Shown: positions 7,850 through 16,441 of the stretch, one piece after another | Numbering within the stretch: the stretch's first letter is position 1 | Layout of the letters: every line of letters starts with the position of its first letter | NCBI GenBank assembly: GCA_016290315.1 | Contig: JAEETK010000004.1 | Span: 1 to 52,767 of the forward strand | Length of the DNA stretch: 52,767 bases | Direction: 5' to 3' | DNA from: Candidatus Saccharimonadota bacterium | Lineage (GTDB): Bacteria > Patescibacteriota > Saccharimonadia > Saccharimonadales > Saccharimonadaceae | The notes under the pieces: generated by a model | The model's input: the letters and a program-made list of their open reading frames with translations, nothing else | Told to the model about the DNA's origin: nothing | Database searches by the model: none | Position numbers and translations under genes: made by a program

Positions 7850-9237
7850 TTATTGCAGACAAAAATACTAAAGCCGTAGACTTAGTCCGCGCGGCGCTTG
7901 ACAAAGCAAAAGAATACGAGGACTATCATTGTTTCATTTCAATGAACGAAGCGCGCGCACTAGACCGTGCACGCGAAATCGATGAAAGAATCGCAAAAGG
8001 CGAGAAAGTCGGCCGTTTAGCGGGGGTACCGTATGCAATTAAGGACAACTACTTAAGTCCAGAAGGTGTTACAACGGCCGCTTCGCGTATGCTTGATAAT
8101 TTCCCTTCACCAATCACCGCGACTGCGGTCGCAAAGCTTGAGGCAGAAGGCGCAATCATGATTGGTCGCGCCAACCTTGACTCCTACGCGCATGGCTCTA
8201 GCACGGAGAACTCATATTTTGGACCAACACTTAATGCTCACGACAAGGAGCGCGTTGCGGGAGGATCTAGTGGTGGATCGGCGGCGGCGGTCGCTTTAGG
8301 CATCGTCCCATTCGCACTAGGATCGGATACCGGTGGATCAATTCGCCAGCCAGCTAGCTATAACGGTGTTTGGGGCATGAAACCAACCTATGGAACCGTA
8401 AGTCGCTACGGCGTGGTCGCAATGGCCTCCTCTCTCGATACAATGGGATGCATCGCAAATAGTGCCGAAGATGTTGATCTCGTTATGGGGATTATTGCTG
8501 GCAAGGACTCAAAAGATTCCACTACTCTAGACGACTTTTGGAATCGCGACCTCGATGACGCAAAACCAAAGAAGAAAAAGATTGGCATTATTAAAGATTT
8601 CTTGAAAGATGGCGTTGACCCAGAAGTTAGCAAAACCGTCTTGAGCTATGCCGATAAAATGAAAAAGGCTGGTTACGAAGTCGAAGAAATCAGTATGCCT
8701 ATTATGAAATATGGCCTAGCGATTTATTACATTATTCAACCGGCCGAGGTAGCGTCAAACCTAAGTCGCTATGACGGTATCCGCTACGGGCATCGCGCTG
8801 CCGAAATAACTGATTTGGATAGTATTTATGGTAAAACGCGTGACGAAGGTTTTATGCCAGAAAATAAACGTCGCATTATGGTCGGGAACTTCGTGCTCAG
8901 CTCTGGTTTCTTTGATGCTTATTATTTGAAGGCACAAAAAGCGCGTACACTGTTAATTAATGCATATAATGAAGCATTCGAAAAATATGATGCTCTTCTC
9001 TGTGCGGTAGCACCAGCTCCAGCGTTCAAGCTTGGCGAAAAAACTGATGACCCACTACAGATGTATATGGAAGACATGATGAGCGTCTTGGCAAACCTCG
9101 CGGGATTACCAGCTGTAGCAATACCGGCAGGCGAATCGAAGTCCGGCTTACCTATTGGAGTGCAGTTAATTGGCCCGCGCAAGAGCGACCAAGTTCTACT
9201 CAATATCGCTAAAAACGTAGAGGAGAATGCTCAATGA
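7846..9237 (+). CDS. gatA: Asp-tRNA(Asn)/Glu-tRNA(Gln) amidotransferase subunit A
   Basis: GatA is the amidase that releases ammonia from glutamine for transfer to misacylated Glu-tRNA(Gln) or Asp-tRNA(Asn). The 463-residue protein carries the Ser-cisSer-Lys triad of the amidase signature family: the Lys in VPYAIKDN, and the two Ser in [13 protein letters not shown] and [11 protein letters not shown]. Length and ends are normal. Start and stop both overlap the neighbouring genes by ATGA. The complete GatCAB set suggests that this organism lacks a direct GlnRS and/or AsnRS route. Confidence 0.97.
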   Translation: MIIADKNTKAVDLVRAALDKAKEYEDYHCFISMNEARALDRAREIDERIAKGEKVGRLAGVPYAIKDNYLSPEGVTTAASRMLDNFPSPITATAVAKLEAEGAIMIGRANLDSYAHGSSTENSYFGPTLNAHDKERVAGGSSGGSAAAVALGIVPFALGSDTGGSIRQPASYNGVWGMKPTYGTVSRYGVVAMASSLDTMGCIANSAEDVDLVMGIIAGKDSKDSTTLDDFWNRDLDDAKPKKKKIGIIKDFLKDGVDPEVSKTVLSYADKMKKAGYEVEEISMPIMKYGLAIYYIIQPAEVASNLSRYDGIRYGHRAAEITDLDSIYGKTRDEGFMPENKRRIMVGNFVLSSGFFDAYYLKAQKARTLLINAYNEAFEKYDALLCAVAPAPAFKLGEKTDDPLQMYMEDMMSVLANLAGLPAVAIPAGESKSGLPIGVQLIGPRKSDQVLLNIAKNVEENAQ

Positions 9238-9659
9238 ACGATGGCTCGCCGATAGTATTTTTAGTAGCCATATTAGTTGTTGGTTTTCTGCTTCTTCTTG
9301 CGATATCGATGACCAAAAAAAGGGCACATGCTTTTGATAAGGAAAATTATCAGATTGATTTGATGCGAATAGAGAACTCTCTGCAGCAAGGCAATGATGC
9401 AACTTATGCGATGGCAATTATCGAAGGAGACAAGTTACTCGACAAGGCACTCTGCGAGATGGGCGTACAGGGGCGTACGATGGGGGATCGTCTGAAAAAA
9501 ATAGGAAAAGAGAGATTAACTCAGTTAAACGCAGTTTGGCATGCGCATAAGTTGCGTAACCAAATTGCGCACGAAAGTGATTTTCATCCTGAGTATCGCC
9601 AAGCGCAGCATGCCCTAGCGACCTACCGACAGGCTTTAAAAGATTTGGGAGCAATATAG
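9234..9659 (+). CDS. Membrane-anchored HEPN-like protein of unknown function, between gatA and gatB
   Basis: I do not recognise a named family for the 141-residue protein. Residues 7-26 are one strong membrane segment (IVFLVAILVVGFLLLLAI); the rest is a charged helical domain on the cytoplasmic side. It ends in HKLRNQIAHE, where Arg108-NQIA-His113 is the Rx4H motif typical of HEPN domains, many of which are RNases in toxin-antitoxin and defence systems. The gene overlaps gatA by ATGA and its stop abuts the gatB ATG, so it is made together with the amidotransferase. A role with tRNA would fit both the motif and the context but is unproven; many HEPN-like domains are not nucleases. Confidence 0.7.
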   Translation: MNDGSPIVFLVAILVVGFLLLLAISMTKKRAHAFDKENYQIDLMRIENSLQQGNDATYAMAIIEGDKLLDKALCEMGVQGRTMGDRLKKIGKERLTQLNAVWHAHKLRNQIAHESDFHPEYRQAQHALATYRQALKDLGAI

Positions 9660-11087
9660 ATGAGTAAAAATGATTATAAGATGACAATCGGCATTGAGTG
9701 CCACGTGCAACTCAATACAAAAACCAAATTGTTCAGCGCCGTAGACAATGACGCGGTCGACAAAGAGCCAAATTCCTGCGTAAGCCCTATTGATTACGCT
9801 CTACCCGGCATGTTGCCGGTATTGAATAAAGCGGCAGTCGAAAAAGCGGTGCGCGCCGGGCTGGCAATGAACTGCAAAATCAACCTCGTCAGCCGCTTCG
9901 ACCGTAAACATTATTACTATCCTGACCTACCAAAGGGTTACCAAATTTCACAGATGTACCAGCCAATAATAGGTGCTGGAGAAATACATTTGCCAGATGG
10001 CTCGACCGTAAAAATCGAACACGCCCATATGGAAGAAGATGCCGGTAAATTGACGCACTTTGATGGATATTCGCTTGTCGATTTGAACCGCGCCGGCACA
10101 CCTTTAATTGAAATCGTATCGATGCCAGACATTCATTCCGCCGCACAGGCACGCGCTTATTGTGAAGAGTTGCATCGCTTAATGATGTATGCCGAAGTAA
10201 CAAATGGCGATTTATATCAAGGCAATATGCGTTTTGACGTAAACATCTCCTGCTCTAAAACCGACAAACTCGGCACGCGTGCAGAGATTAAGAACCTCAA
10301 CTCTTTCCGCAGCGTAGAGCATGCAATCGAATATGAATTTGAGCGCCAGACTAAACTGCTAGATAAAGGCGAAAAGGTTGTTCAAGAGACGCGTGGCTGG
10401 AATGATGCAACCGGCAAAACCACCTCACAGCGAAGCAAAGAGGAAGCCCAAGATTATCGCTATATGCCTGAACCAGATGTCCCGCCAGTTGTCCTAGAAC
10501 AGAGCTATGTTGATAAAGTTGAGGCGAACATGCCGATGATGCCAGACGAGTATCGCTCGAAGTTTGGCGTACTTAATCTTGATGATAGCGAACGAGAAGC
10601 GATTTTGAATTATCCAATTCTAGCGAAGCGCTTGAATGAAGTGCTAGACAAAGGCGGCGTACAACTTGCTCCGCGTGTAGCACACTGGTTCTCTGGCGTA
10701 TTGCTCGCAGAAGAAAACCTTGATAAGGATTTCACGCTTGCAACCGCTAACGAATTGACCGAGTTGTCCGAGATGGTCGAGAAAAAGGAGCTTTCGTCGA
10801 CTGGCGCAAAGGCTATATTGATGGAGATGTACGATAGAAAGAATACTCAAAAGACCCCACATCAACTCGCGAAAGAAATGAATCTATTGCAGGAAAACGA
10901 TGAAGACGCGCTAGGGGCGATTATTGATGAAGTATTGACTGCGCCAGAATGCGCCAAGGCGGCTGAAGACGTTCGTAATGGTGAAATGAAAGCAATTGGA
11001 TTCCTAGTTGGGCAAGTAATGAAGAAATCGAAAGGAAAAGCCAACCCAGCTACCGTTAACGAATTAATCAAAAAGAAATTGTCATAG
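9660..11087 (+). CDS. gatB: Asp-tRNA(Asn)/Glu-tRNA(Gln) amidotransferase subunit B
   Basis: GatB activates the misacylated tRNA with ATP and positions it for amidation. The 475-residue protein starts with IGIECHVQLNTKTKLFS and has the PDLPKGYQISQ and EDAGKLTH stretches of the kinase-like core, YRYMPEPDVPP, and the C-terminal YqeY-like helical domain ending in VNELIKKKLS. The start codon follows the upstream stop with no gap. A ribosome site for the next gene, galU, overlaps its end. Confidence 0.97.
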   Translation: MSKNDYKMTIGIECHVQLNTKTKLFSAVDNDAVDKEPNSCVSPIDYALPGMLPVLNKAAVEKAVRAGLAMNCKINLVSRFDRKHYYYPDLPKGYQISQMYQPIIGAGEIHLPDGSTVKIEHAHMEEDAGKLTHFDGYSLVDLNRAGTPLIEIVSMPDIHSAAQARAYCEELHRLMMYAEVTNGDLYQGNMRFDVNISCSKTDKLGTRAEIKNLNSFRSVEHAIEYEFERQTKLLDKGEKVVQETRGWNDATGKTTSQRSKEEAQDYRYMPEPDVPPVVLEQSYVDKVEANMPMMPDEYRSKFGVLNLDDSEREAILNYPILAKRLNEVLDKGGVQLAPRVAHWFSGVLLAEENLDKDFTLATANELTELSEMVEKKELSSTGAKAILMEMYDRKNTQKTPHQLAKEMNLLQENDEDALGAIIDEVLTAPECAKAAEDVRNGEMKAIGFLVGQVMKKSKGKANPATVNELIKKKLS

Positions 11088-11108
11088 AGCCAGAAAGGAG
11101 TAACTAAA

Positions 11109-11951
11109 ATGGCATATAAAACACCAACCAAAGCAGTAATTACCGATGCGGGTTTTGCGAGTCGCTTTTTACCAATTACTAAGACTATTCCAAAAGCAAT
11201 GATTCCACTTGGCCCAAAGCCTATCATGCAATATGTCGTTGAAGAGTGCGTTGCGGGCGGAATTAAGGATATTATCATTGTGGCGACACATGAAGGTAAG
11301 CCGATTTATGAAGATTACTTCACAAACCCTTGTGAAAAGATTTATAAGCAACTAGAGTCGCAGAACAAGCTTGACCGCTTCGAGTCTGTGCGCGAAGTGC
11401 TTTCTATTGCGAATATCACGGTTATCGAACAGGATCCAAGTTTTCCTTACGGTAATGGATCACCAATTGCCTCCGCAAAACCATACCTAAACGACGATGA
11501 GGCCTTCTTGGCGCTCTATAGTGACGATCTCATTTTCGGCAAGGGTGATGTAGAGACATTGGTTGAAGCATATAAAAAGAATCCGGAAGCAAAAGCAATT
11601 ATTGCGGCTCAGGAAATGCCAGAAGAAGTTTGGTGCAAATACGGCATGATCGCCATGAAGAACAAGAAGAAGCAGACTCTTAGCCACATTGTCGAGAAGC
11701 CAGCTACGCCAGACCTCTCACCTTCAAACCTAACTTCATATGGTCGCTACCTGTTGACTCCTGAAGTTTTCGCACATTTAGTGCCAAAGAATACTGGGCT
11801 AGACGATGAGCTTTGGACTGTCGATGCCATTACTAAGCTTGCCAAGTCTGGCGATGTACTAGTCGTAAAGAGCAAGGGTAAATGGCTCACTACTGGTGAT
11901 CCGAAAAACTACTACAAAGCTTACGAAGAATTTAATAAAATGGAGATATAA
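11109..11951 (+). CDS. galU: UTP-glucose-1-phosphate uridylyltransferase
   Basis: The enzyme makes UDP-glucose from UTP and glucose-1-phosphate, feeding glycolipid, teichoic acid or surface glycan synthesis. The 280-residue protein has the GalU plan: PTKAVITDAGFASRFLP, KTIPKAMIPLGPKPIMQYV, YGNGSPIA, the metal-binding YSDDLI, and EKPATPDLSPSNLTSYGRY. The nucleotide loop reads GFASR where most GalU have GxGTR, a mild deviation. AGAAAGGAGTAACTAAA gives a strong ribosome site. It is the fifth gene of the gatC operon. Confidence 0.9.
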   Translation: MAYKTPTKAVITDAGFASRFLPITKTIPKAMIPLGPKPIMQYVVEECVAGGIKDIIIVATHEGKPIYEDYFTNPCEKIYKQLESQNKLDRFESVREVLSIANITVIEQDPSFPYGNGSPIASAKPYLNDDEAFLALYSDDLIFGKGDVETLVEAYKKNPEAKAIIAAQEMPEEVWCKYGMIAMKNKKKQTLSHIVEKPATPDLSPSNLTSYGRYLLTPEVFAHLVPKNTGLDDELWTVDAITKLAKSGDVLVVKSKGKWLTTGDPKNYYKAYEEFNKMEI

Positions 11952-11954
11952 AAT

Positions 11955-12266
11955 ATGGAAACTCCCGCTTGGATACTAGTATTTATTCTTTCAGGGATGC
12001 TCTTTCTATTCTTATTATTATTCATTATCTTATTAATAAAACTAATAGGCGTCACGAAAGAGGCGAAAAAGATAATGATACAAGGTCAAGGTATTGCTGA
12101 AAAGGCCGACGATATTGCCGGCAACGTACGCGATATGACGACCGTGGGTGGTTTAGTTAGATACTTCGTTGACAACTATACTGGCGAGGGCGTCAGGAAG
12201 AAGAAGGCGAAGAAAGCGAAAATCGTAAATAACGAGGAGGAAAAAGGAGATGAGCAACGAAAATAA
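11955..12266 (+). CDS. Small single-pass membrane protein, unknown function
   Basis: This 103-residue protein begins 3 bases after the galU stop. It has one long hydrophobic helix at residues 5-31, then an amphipathic helix (KEAKKIMIQGQGIAEKADDI) and a very basic tail that runs into the next gene. It resembles DUF948-like or YtxH-partner proteins in shape, but no family can be assigned. It overlaps the following YtxH-like gene by 17 bases, which suggests the two act together at the membrane. Confidence 0.65.
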   Translation: METPAWILVFILSGMLFLFLLLFIILLIKLIGVTKEAKKIMIQGQGIAEKADDIAGNVRDMTTVGGLVRYFVDNYTGEGVRKKKAKKAKIVNNEEEKGDEQRK

Positions 12267-12618
12267 GAAGTGCGGGAGTGGCAAGTTCTTTATCGGAGCT
12301 GCGCTCGGAGCAATTGCGGGAGCAGTGGCTGGTATTGTAATGGCGCCAAAAAGCGGCGAAGAAACCCGTAAAGACATTAAAGAGCTCGGCGACAAGGCCG
12401 TCAAAGAAGGCAAAGAGGCCGGAAGTAAACTTATTGAAAAGTTTAAGAAGCCAAGCGAGTCCGACGAGGATGAAGTCGAGGGGGAAGTCGATGGCGAAGA
12501 CGAGGAGTTGGACGAAGAAGAAGTTATAGTAGAGTCCGACGAGGATGAAGTCGAGGAAGAAGCTCCAAAGGCTAAAAAGAAAATAATTAAAAAGAATCCT
12601 ACAAAGAAGTCTGAATAA
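12250..12618 (+). CDS. YtxH-like general stress membrane protein with acidic tail
   Basis: Residues of about 10-60 match the YtxH pattern: a glycine/alanine-rich membrane helix (FIGAALGAIAGAVAGIVMAP), then KSGEETRKDIKELGDKA and an amphipathic helix. The last 50 residues are Asp/Glu-rich and end in a Lys-rich tip. Within the tail a unit of about 22 bases is repeated (near 12462-12483 and 12534-12555), encoding ESDEDEVE twice, so the tail likely grew by duplication. GAGGAAAAAGGAG precedes the ATG. It is the last gene of the operon, just before a bidirectional terminator. Confidence 0.75.
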   Translation: MSNENKKCGSGKFFIGAALGAIAGAVAGIVMAPKSGEETRKDIKELGDKAVKEGKEAGSKLIEKFKKPSESDEDEVEGEVDGEDEELDEEEVIVESDEDEVEEEAPKAKKKIIKKNPTKKSE

Positions 12619-12621
12619 TTA

Positions 12622-12651
12622 AAAAATACCCCACACTCGTGGGGTATTTTT
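12622..12651. terminator. Bidirectional terminator between the gat/galU operon and murJ
   Basis: A 13-pair stem (AAAAATACCCCAC with its complement) closes a 4-base ACTC loop. A and T runs on both sides let it serve both convergent operons. Confidence 0.9.
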
Positions 12652-14317
12652 ATTGGCGCTTAATATTTTTGAAGAGTGTGTCGTTGATTTTTTGTATAAC
12701 CGGCTTTACTTCTTCAATACGCAAGGCTGAACAAATTACTAAATAGAAAATTCCAGTAACAGCAGTAATGGCAAGGAACTTCGGGAAGGTTGCAAGGAAG
12801 GAATTATCTACGGCGCGAAGTGGCAATAATTTAGTCATAAGGTAAGCGATTAGGCCAGTAAGGGTGGAGGCTAATATGATCTTACCAACTACAATCCAAA
12901 AATCTACATCAAATAACTTGCGTTCCATATCGCGATTTTGGCAAATTGCTAGTACGCCAACTTCAAATATCGCACTAACAGAAGCTGCATATGCAAGACC
13001 TTCTGGGCCAAAATCCAGCACGCTTAAACTAACCGCAAAAATAACCTGCACGACAAAAGCTAAGATCGAGATTACCAACGGCGTACGCGTATTTTGGCGA
13101 GCATAATAACCGCGCGCTACGATATGGTATAACGATTGACAAAAGATTGAGATGACAAAAGCTGCAAGAACGCTAGCGATTTTTGGATCACCACCATTCT
13201 TTATGAAGTTCACAACATAGCCGCGTATAAAGAAAGCCACGATAGCTACTGGTAACGATATCCAAATGATCGTTCGGTACGCAGAACGGAGCGTGTCTCG
13301 ATATTGCTCTTCTTGCTTTAGGCCAGCCTCTTCGCTAAGTTTCGGGAAGAACGCCGTAGAAATTGCGACGCCAATTAAATTAATCGGCATAGAGTGCAAT
13401 GACGAGGCCTGCTGAAATGCACGAATAGACTGCTCGCCCATGCGCGATGCAAGATTAGTATTCATAATACTAGTGACGTAGTCTATTCCCTGGTCAACCG
13501 AACGAAGTGGTAAGACTTTAAGAATAGAACGAAAACCTTGGTTTTTCCAATGAATTTTGAATTCATATTCGAATCCAAGACCAACTAAACCAATGACGCT
13601 TGTGACTAACTGCAAGATAGCGCCCAACACTACACCGAGAGCCACCCCCATGATACCGCCTTCGAATAGTTGAATGCCAAAAATATTAATTCCATTCGTG
13701 AATACCAGAATGCCGATTATAATTCCGACATTATAAAGCGCTGGCGCAATAGCATAGAATACAAAACGCCCAACGGCCTGCTGCATACTCGATAACACCG
13801 TAGCAATCGCGAAGAGAAACGGATTAATCGCAATAACTCGCATCATATTAATAGCCAACGCCATTGCAGACTCATTTAGGCCTGGCGCGACTACATAACG
13901 TACTAATGGATCCGCAAAGATCATAATAAAGATTGATGCTACTAAACAAAGAATCGCCAAAAAATTTAAAATGCTACCACTAAGCTCCCAGGCGGATTTT
14001 TTATTCCCCGCTACCAAGCGCTGATTAAAGACAGGGATAAAAGTCACTGCAAGCGCGCCGGACGTAATAATGAAGAATAGAAAATCAGGAACCGTAAAGG
14101 CCGCAGTGTAGGCATCGAGGCCTGCTGGATAAGTGTCGTAATACATAGAATTTAGCCAGCGATCACGAAATATGCCGAGCAATGCCGAGATAAGCGTAGA
14201 GCTGGCTATAACAATAGCGGCGGTTTTTACCGATAGCTTAGTATTTACTAAAGACACGACCGATCGAAAATGGTTTTTGCGCTCTTTCATACTTTTTTCA
14301 ATCGTGCAATTTTGCAC
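12650..14317 (-). CDS. murJ: MurJ/MviN-family lipid II flippase
   Basis: The 555-residue protein is polytopic, with about 14 hydrophobic segments in MOP-exporter order. Typical pieces include ASSTLISALLGIFRDRWL near the N terminus, AYTAAFTVPDFLF, FIPVFNQRL and GVAISTAFFPKLSEEA in the middle. MurJ flips the peptidoglycan precursor lipid II across the membrane. The reading frame opens at a GTG (14315-14317) that overlaps the end of ftsH by 20 bases; an ATG at 14288-14290 (MKERKNHF) is an equally possible start. Pairing with ftsH suggests an envelope-growth and quality-control operon. Confidence 0.92.
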   Translation of the reverse strand: MQNCTIEKSMKERKNHFRSVVSLVNTKLSVKTAAIVIASSTLISALLGIFRDRWLNSMYYDTYPAGLDAYTAAFTVPDFLFFIITSGALAVTFIPVFNQRLVAGNKKSAWELSGSILNFLAILCLVASIFIMIFADPLVRYVVAPGLNESAMALAINMMRVIAINPFLFAIATVLSSMQQAVGRFVFYAIAPALYNVGIIIGILVFTNGINIFGIQLFEGGIMGVALGVVLGAILQLVTSVIGLVGLGFEYEFKIHWKNQGFRSILKVLPLRSVDQGIDYVTSIMNTNLASRMGEQSIRAFQQASSLHSMPINLIGVAISTAFFPKLSEEAGLKQEEQYRDTLRSAYRTIIWISLPVAIVAFFIRGYVVNFIKNGGDPKIASVLAAFVISIFCQSLYHIVARGYYARQNTRTPLVISILAFVVQVIFAVSLSVLDFGPEGLAYAASVSAIFEVGVLAICQNRDMERKLFDVDFWIVVGKIILASTLTGLIAYLMTKLLPLRAVDNSFLATFPKFLAITAVTGIFYLVICSALRIEEVKPVIQKINDTLFKNIKRQ

Positions 14318-16196
14318 TTTCTGGCATCGTTGTACCTTTCAGAATTTCGGAAACTTCCCCCTCTTCAAGCGTTTCTTTTTCAAGAAGTGCAGTTGCAAGT
14401 TCATCGAGATACTTCTTATTCGCTTTCAAGACAGCCTCTGCACGTTGGCCAGCTTCTTTATTAAGAGCCTCTATTTCAGCATCAATTATTTCAGACGTTT
14501 TTTCAGAGTAGTTCTTTGCACGATCGCCAAAGAAGTTGACTTCCTCAGTATTAAATACTTGATCACGCAATCTAGAGCCCATGCCCTCTTGCGAGACCAT
14601 CTCGCGAGACAGCTCGGCGACATGTTGCAAGTCTGAACTCGCGCCAGTAGTGATGCCGTCTTTGCCGAGAATCATGCGTTCCGCTACACGCCCGCCCATA
14701 GCGCGCGCAAGCACGTCCTTGAGCTCGTAAATGTTCTTGTAACTACGGTCTTCAGGAGGAAGGAACCAGGTTACGCCACCAGTACGTCCGCGCGGAATAA
14801 TCGTAACCTTATGGACAGGATCAGAATCTGGCAATACGTGGCCAACAATAGCATGACCAGCCTCATGATAGGCCGTGATGCGACGCTCTTGGTCATTCAT
14901 GACTTTCGACTTTCGCTCCGGTCCGATAGCTACACGCTCAAAGGCTTCGGTTATGTCGGCATTGGTGATTTCCTTATGATTTAAGCGGGCAGCCGTGATT
15001 GCGGCCTCATTAGCAATGTTTGCTAAGTCTGCCCCAGAACTCCCAGCCGTCTTAGCGGCTAGAGCGTCAATATTCACGTCTTCCGCAACTGGCTTATTTT
15101 TGAAATGGACTTTAAGAATCTCAACGCGGTCTTTACGCTCTGGTAAAGTAACATTCACGTGCCGGTCAAAGCGACCTGGACGTAGGAGTGCTTTGTCTAG
15201 CATATCGACTCGGTTAGTGGCGGCGATTACAATTACGCCCGTGTCATTATCGAAACCATCCATTTCGACTAGGATTTGATTGAGCGTCTGCTCATCTTCG
15301 CGCCCTGCACCACCGCGAGCATCGCGCTTGTGGGCTACCGCGTCAATCTCATCGATGAAAATGATACTAGGGGAATTCTTTTTAGCTTTGCCAAATAAGT
15401 CTCGTACACGAGAAGCGCCAACGCCGACAAACATTTCCGCAAATTCAGAGCCAGAAATTGAGAAGAAGGGGACGCCCGCTTCACCCGCAACAGCGCGCGC
15501 CATGAGGGTTTTGCCCGTACCAGGCTCACCGGCAAGAAGTACGCCGCGCGGAATTTTAGCGCCAAGGCGCTCATACTTTTTAGGATTTTTAAGAAAATCG
15601 ACAATTTCAGATAAATCTTGCTTAGCCGCCTCATTGCCCGCTACGTCATCGAAAGTCACTTTCTTTTTTTCATTGCCATACAAGCGCGCTTTAGCTTTAC
15701 CGAAGCCCATAGATTGATTATTCATGTTTTGCGCTTGGCGCATCATGTAAATGAGAAAACCGACAATAATAATTATTGGCAGCACAATAAGTGCAATATC
15801 GAGTACCATGCCAAGGGCGTCGACGTTTTCTTTAATGTCGATCGCAACTTTGCCCTCTTCTATAACTTCCGCAAAACCTTGCTCTTGAAGAGTGCCGGAG
15901 CCGTCTTTACGAGACGTGAGATTCTTAGGTAGGTCAGAGCCGTCTTTAGTCGTGACATTAAGCTCATTCCCCTTCACTTCAATCTTTTCAAGTTTACCAT
16001 CTTTGGCGTAACTGAGAATTTCCGTCAGAGTACGCTCTTCGGTTTTGAGAGCCGCGTTCGGATTTAAACTATTGACTACGGCCATGCCGATGACGATTAT
16101 AATCATCCAAAACATGAATAGGCGAATAGTATTGAGAAATTTGTTTGGTTTTTTCTGAGGGCGTTTTCCTTGTACGCTCTTTTTGTATTCCGACAT
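14298..16196 (-). CDS. ftsH: ATP-dependent zinc metalloprotease FtsH
   Basis: FtsH pulls membrane and short-lived soluble proteins into a proteolytic chamber. Order: membrane helix at about 29-45, an extracytoplasmic domain, a second helix at about 130-150, then the AAA module with Walker A GEPGTGKT, Walker B IIFIDEID and the arginine-finger [10 protein letters not shown], and the zinc protease motif HEAGH. I chose the ATG at 16194-16196 (MSEYKKS, 632 residues) because TTAGGAG lies just upstream; a reading 12 codons longer exists but has no such site and would run through a leader hairpin. Confidence 0.96.
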   Translation of the reverse strand: MSEYKKSVQGKRPQKKPNKFLNTIRLFMFWMIIIVIGMAVVNSLNPNAALKTEERTLTEILSYAKDGKLEKIEVKGNELNVTTKDGSDLPKNLTSRKDGSGTLQEQGFAEVIEEGKVAIDIKENVDALGMVLDIALIVLPIIIIVGFLIYMMRQAQNMNNQSMGFGKAKARLYGNEKKKVTFDDVAGNEAAKQDLSEIVDFLKNPKKYERLGAKIPRGVLLAGEPGTGKTLMARAVAGEAGVPFFSISGSEFAEMFVGVGASRVRDLFGKAKKNSPSIIFIDEIDAVAHKRDARGGAGREDEQTLNQILVEMDGFDNDTGVIVIAATNRVDMLDKALLRPGRFDRHVNVTLPERKDRVEILKVHFKNKPVAEDVNIDALAAKTAGSSGADLANIANEAAITAARLNHKEITNADITEAFERVAIGPERKSKVMNDQERRITAYHEAGHAIVGHVLPDSDPVHKVTIIPRGRTGGVTWFLPPEDRSYKNIYELKDVLARAMGGRVAERMILGKDGITTGASSDLQHVAELSREMVSQEGMGSRLRDQVFNTEEVNFFGDRAKNYSEKTSEIIDAEIEALNKEAGQRAEAVLKANKKYLDELATALLEKETLEEGEVSEILKGTTMPESAKLHD

Positions 16197-16214
16197 TAAA
16201 ACTCCTAAATTAAC

Positions 16215-16232
16215 GTGCGACCACACTCGCAC
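16215..16232 (-). promoter_or_regulatory. Hairpin in the ftsH leader
   Basis: GTGCGA (16215-16220) pairs with TCGCAC (16227-16232) around a 6-base loop in the leader, between the -10 box and the ribosome site. It may protect the mRNA or tune ftsH translation. Confidence 0.4.
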
Positions 16233-16245
16233 TTATCATCTATTA

Positions 16246-16254
16246 ATTATAGCA
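16246..16254 (-). promoter_or_regulatory. Extended -10 promoter of ftsH
   Basis: The minus strand reads TGCTATAAT, a near-perfect extended -10. It gives a leader of about 45 bases with the GGAG ribosome site. Confidence 0.65.
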
Positions 16255-16298
16255 AAGAACACGCCCTTTCAACATACTTGGGAAATAAAACACGAATC

Positions 16299-16317
16299 AA
16301 AAAAAGCCTTGCGGCTT
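16299..16317 (-). terminator. Terminator after tRNA-Pro(TGG)
   Basis: On the minus strand AAGCC-GCAA-GGCTT is followed by a run of Ts, nine bases past the tRNA 3' end. Confidence 0.75.
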
Positions 16318-16325
16318 CTTACTTG

Positions 16326-16401
16326 TGGTCGGGGTTAGCAGGCTCGAACTGCTGACCTCGCGCTCCCAAAGCGCGCGCGCTACCAACTGCGCCAAACCCC
16401 G
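16326..16401 (-). tRNA. tRNA-Pro (anticodon TGG)
   Basis: A 76-base cloverleaf with encoded CCA. The acceptor CGGGGTT pairs with AACCCCG. The anticodon stem CGCGC/GCGCG encloses loop TTTGGGA, giving anticodon TGG. The T loop is TTCGAGC. It has its own -10 element upstream and a terminator downstream. Confidence 0.95.
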
Positions 16402-16411
16402 GTCAAGAGCA

Positions 16412-16420
16412 ATTATATCA
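16412..16420 (-). promoter_or_regulatory. Extended -10 promoter of tRNA-Pro(TGG)
   Basis: The minus strand reads TGATATAAT, ten bases before the mature tRNA 5' end. Confidence 0.65.
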
Positions 16421-16426
16421 TAATTG

Positions 16427-16435
16427 TGGTAAAAT
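16427..16435 (+). promoter_or_regulatory. Leaderless-type promoter of the GT39 gene
   Basis: TGGTAAAAT ends six bases before the ATG at 16442. It is divergent from the tRNA-Pro promoter. Confidence 0.7.
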
Positions 16436-16441
16436 TGAAAC

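Noticed and set aside
12467-12556. Possible tandem repeat or mobile element in the YtxH-like gene
   Set aside because: It is a short in-frame duplication of an acidic unit inside a coding tail, with no element ends.
14995-15717. Long plus-strand open frames opposite ftsH
   Set aside because: They are rich in Ser, Arg and Pro with no family features and lie exactly opposite the strongly supported ftsH gene; they are antisense shadows.
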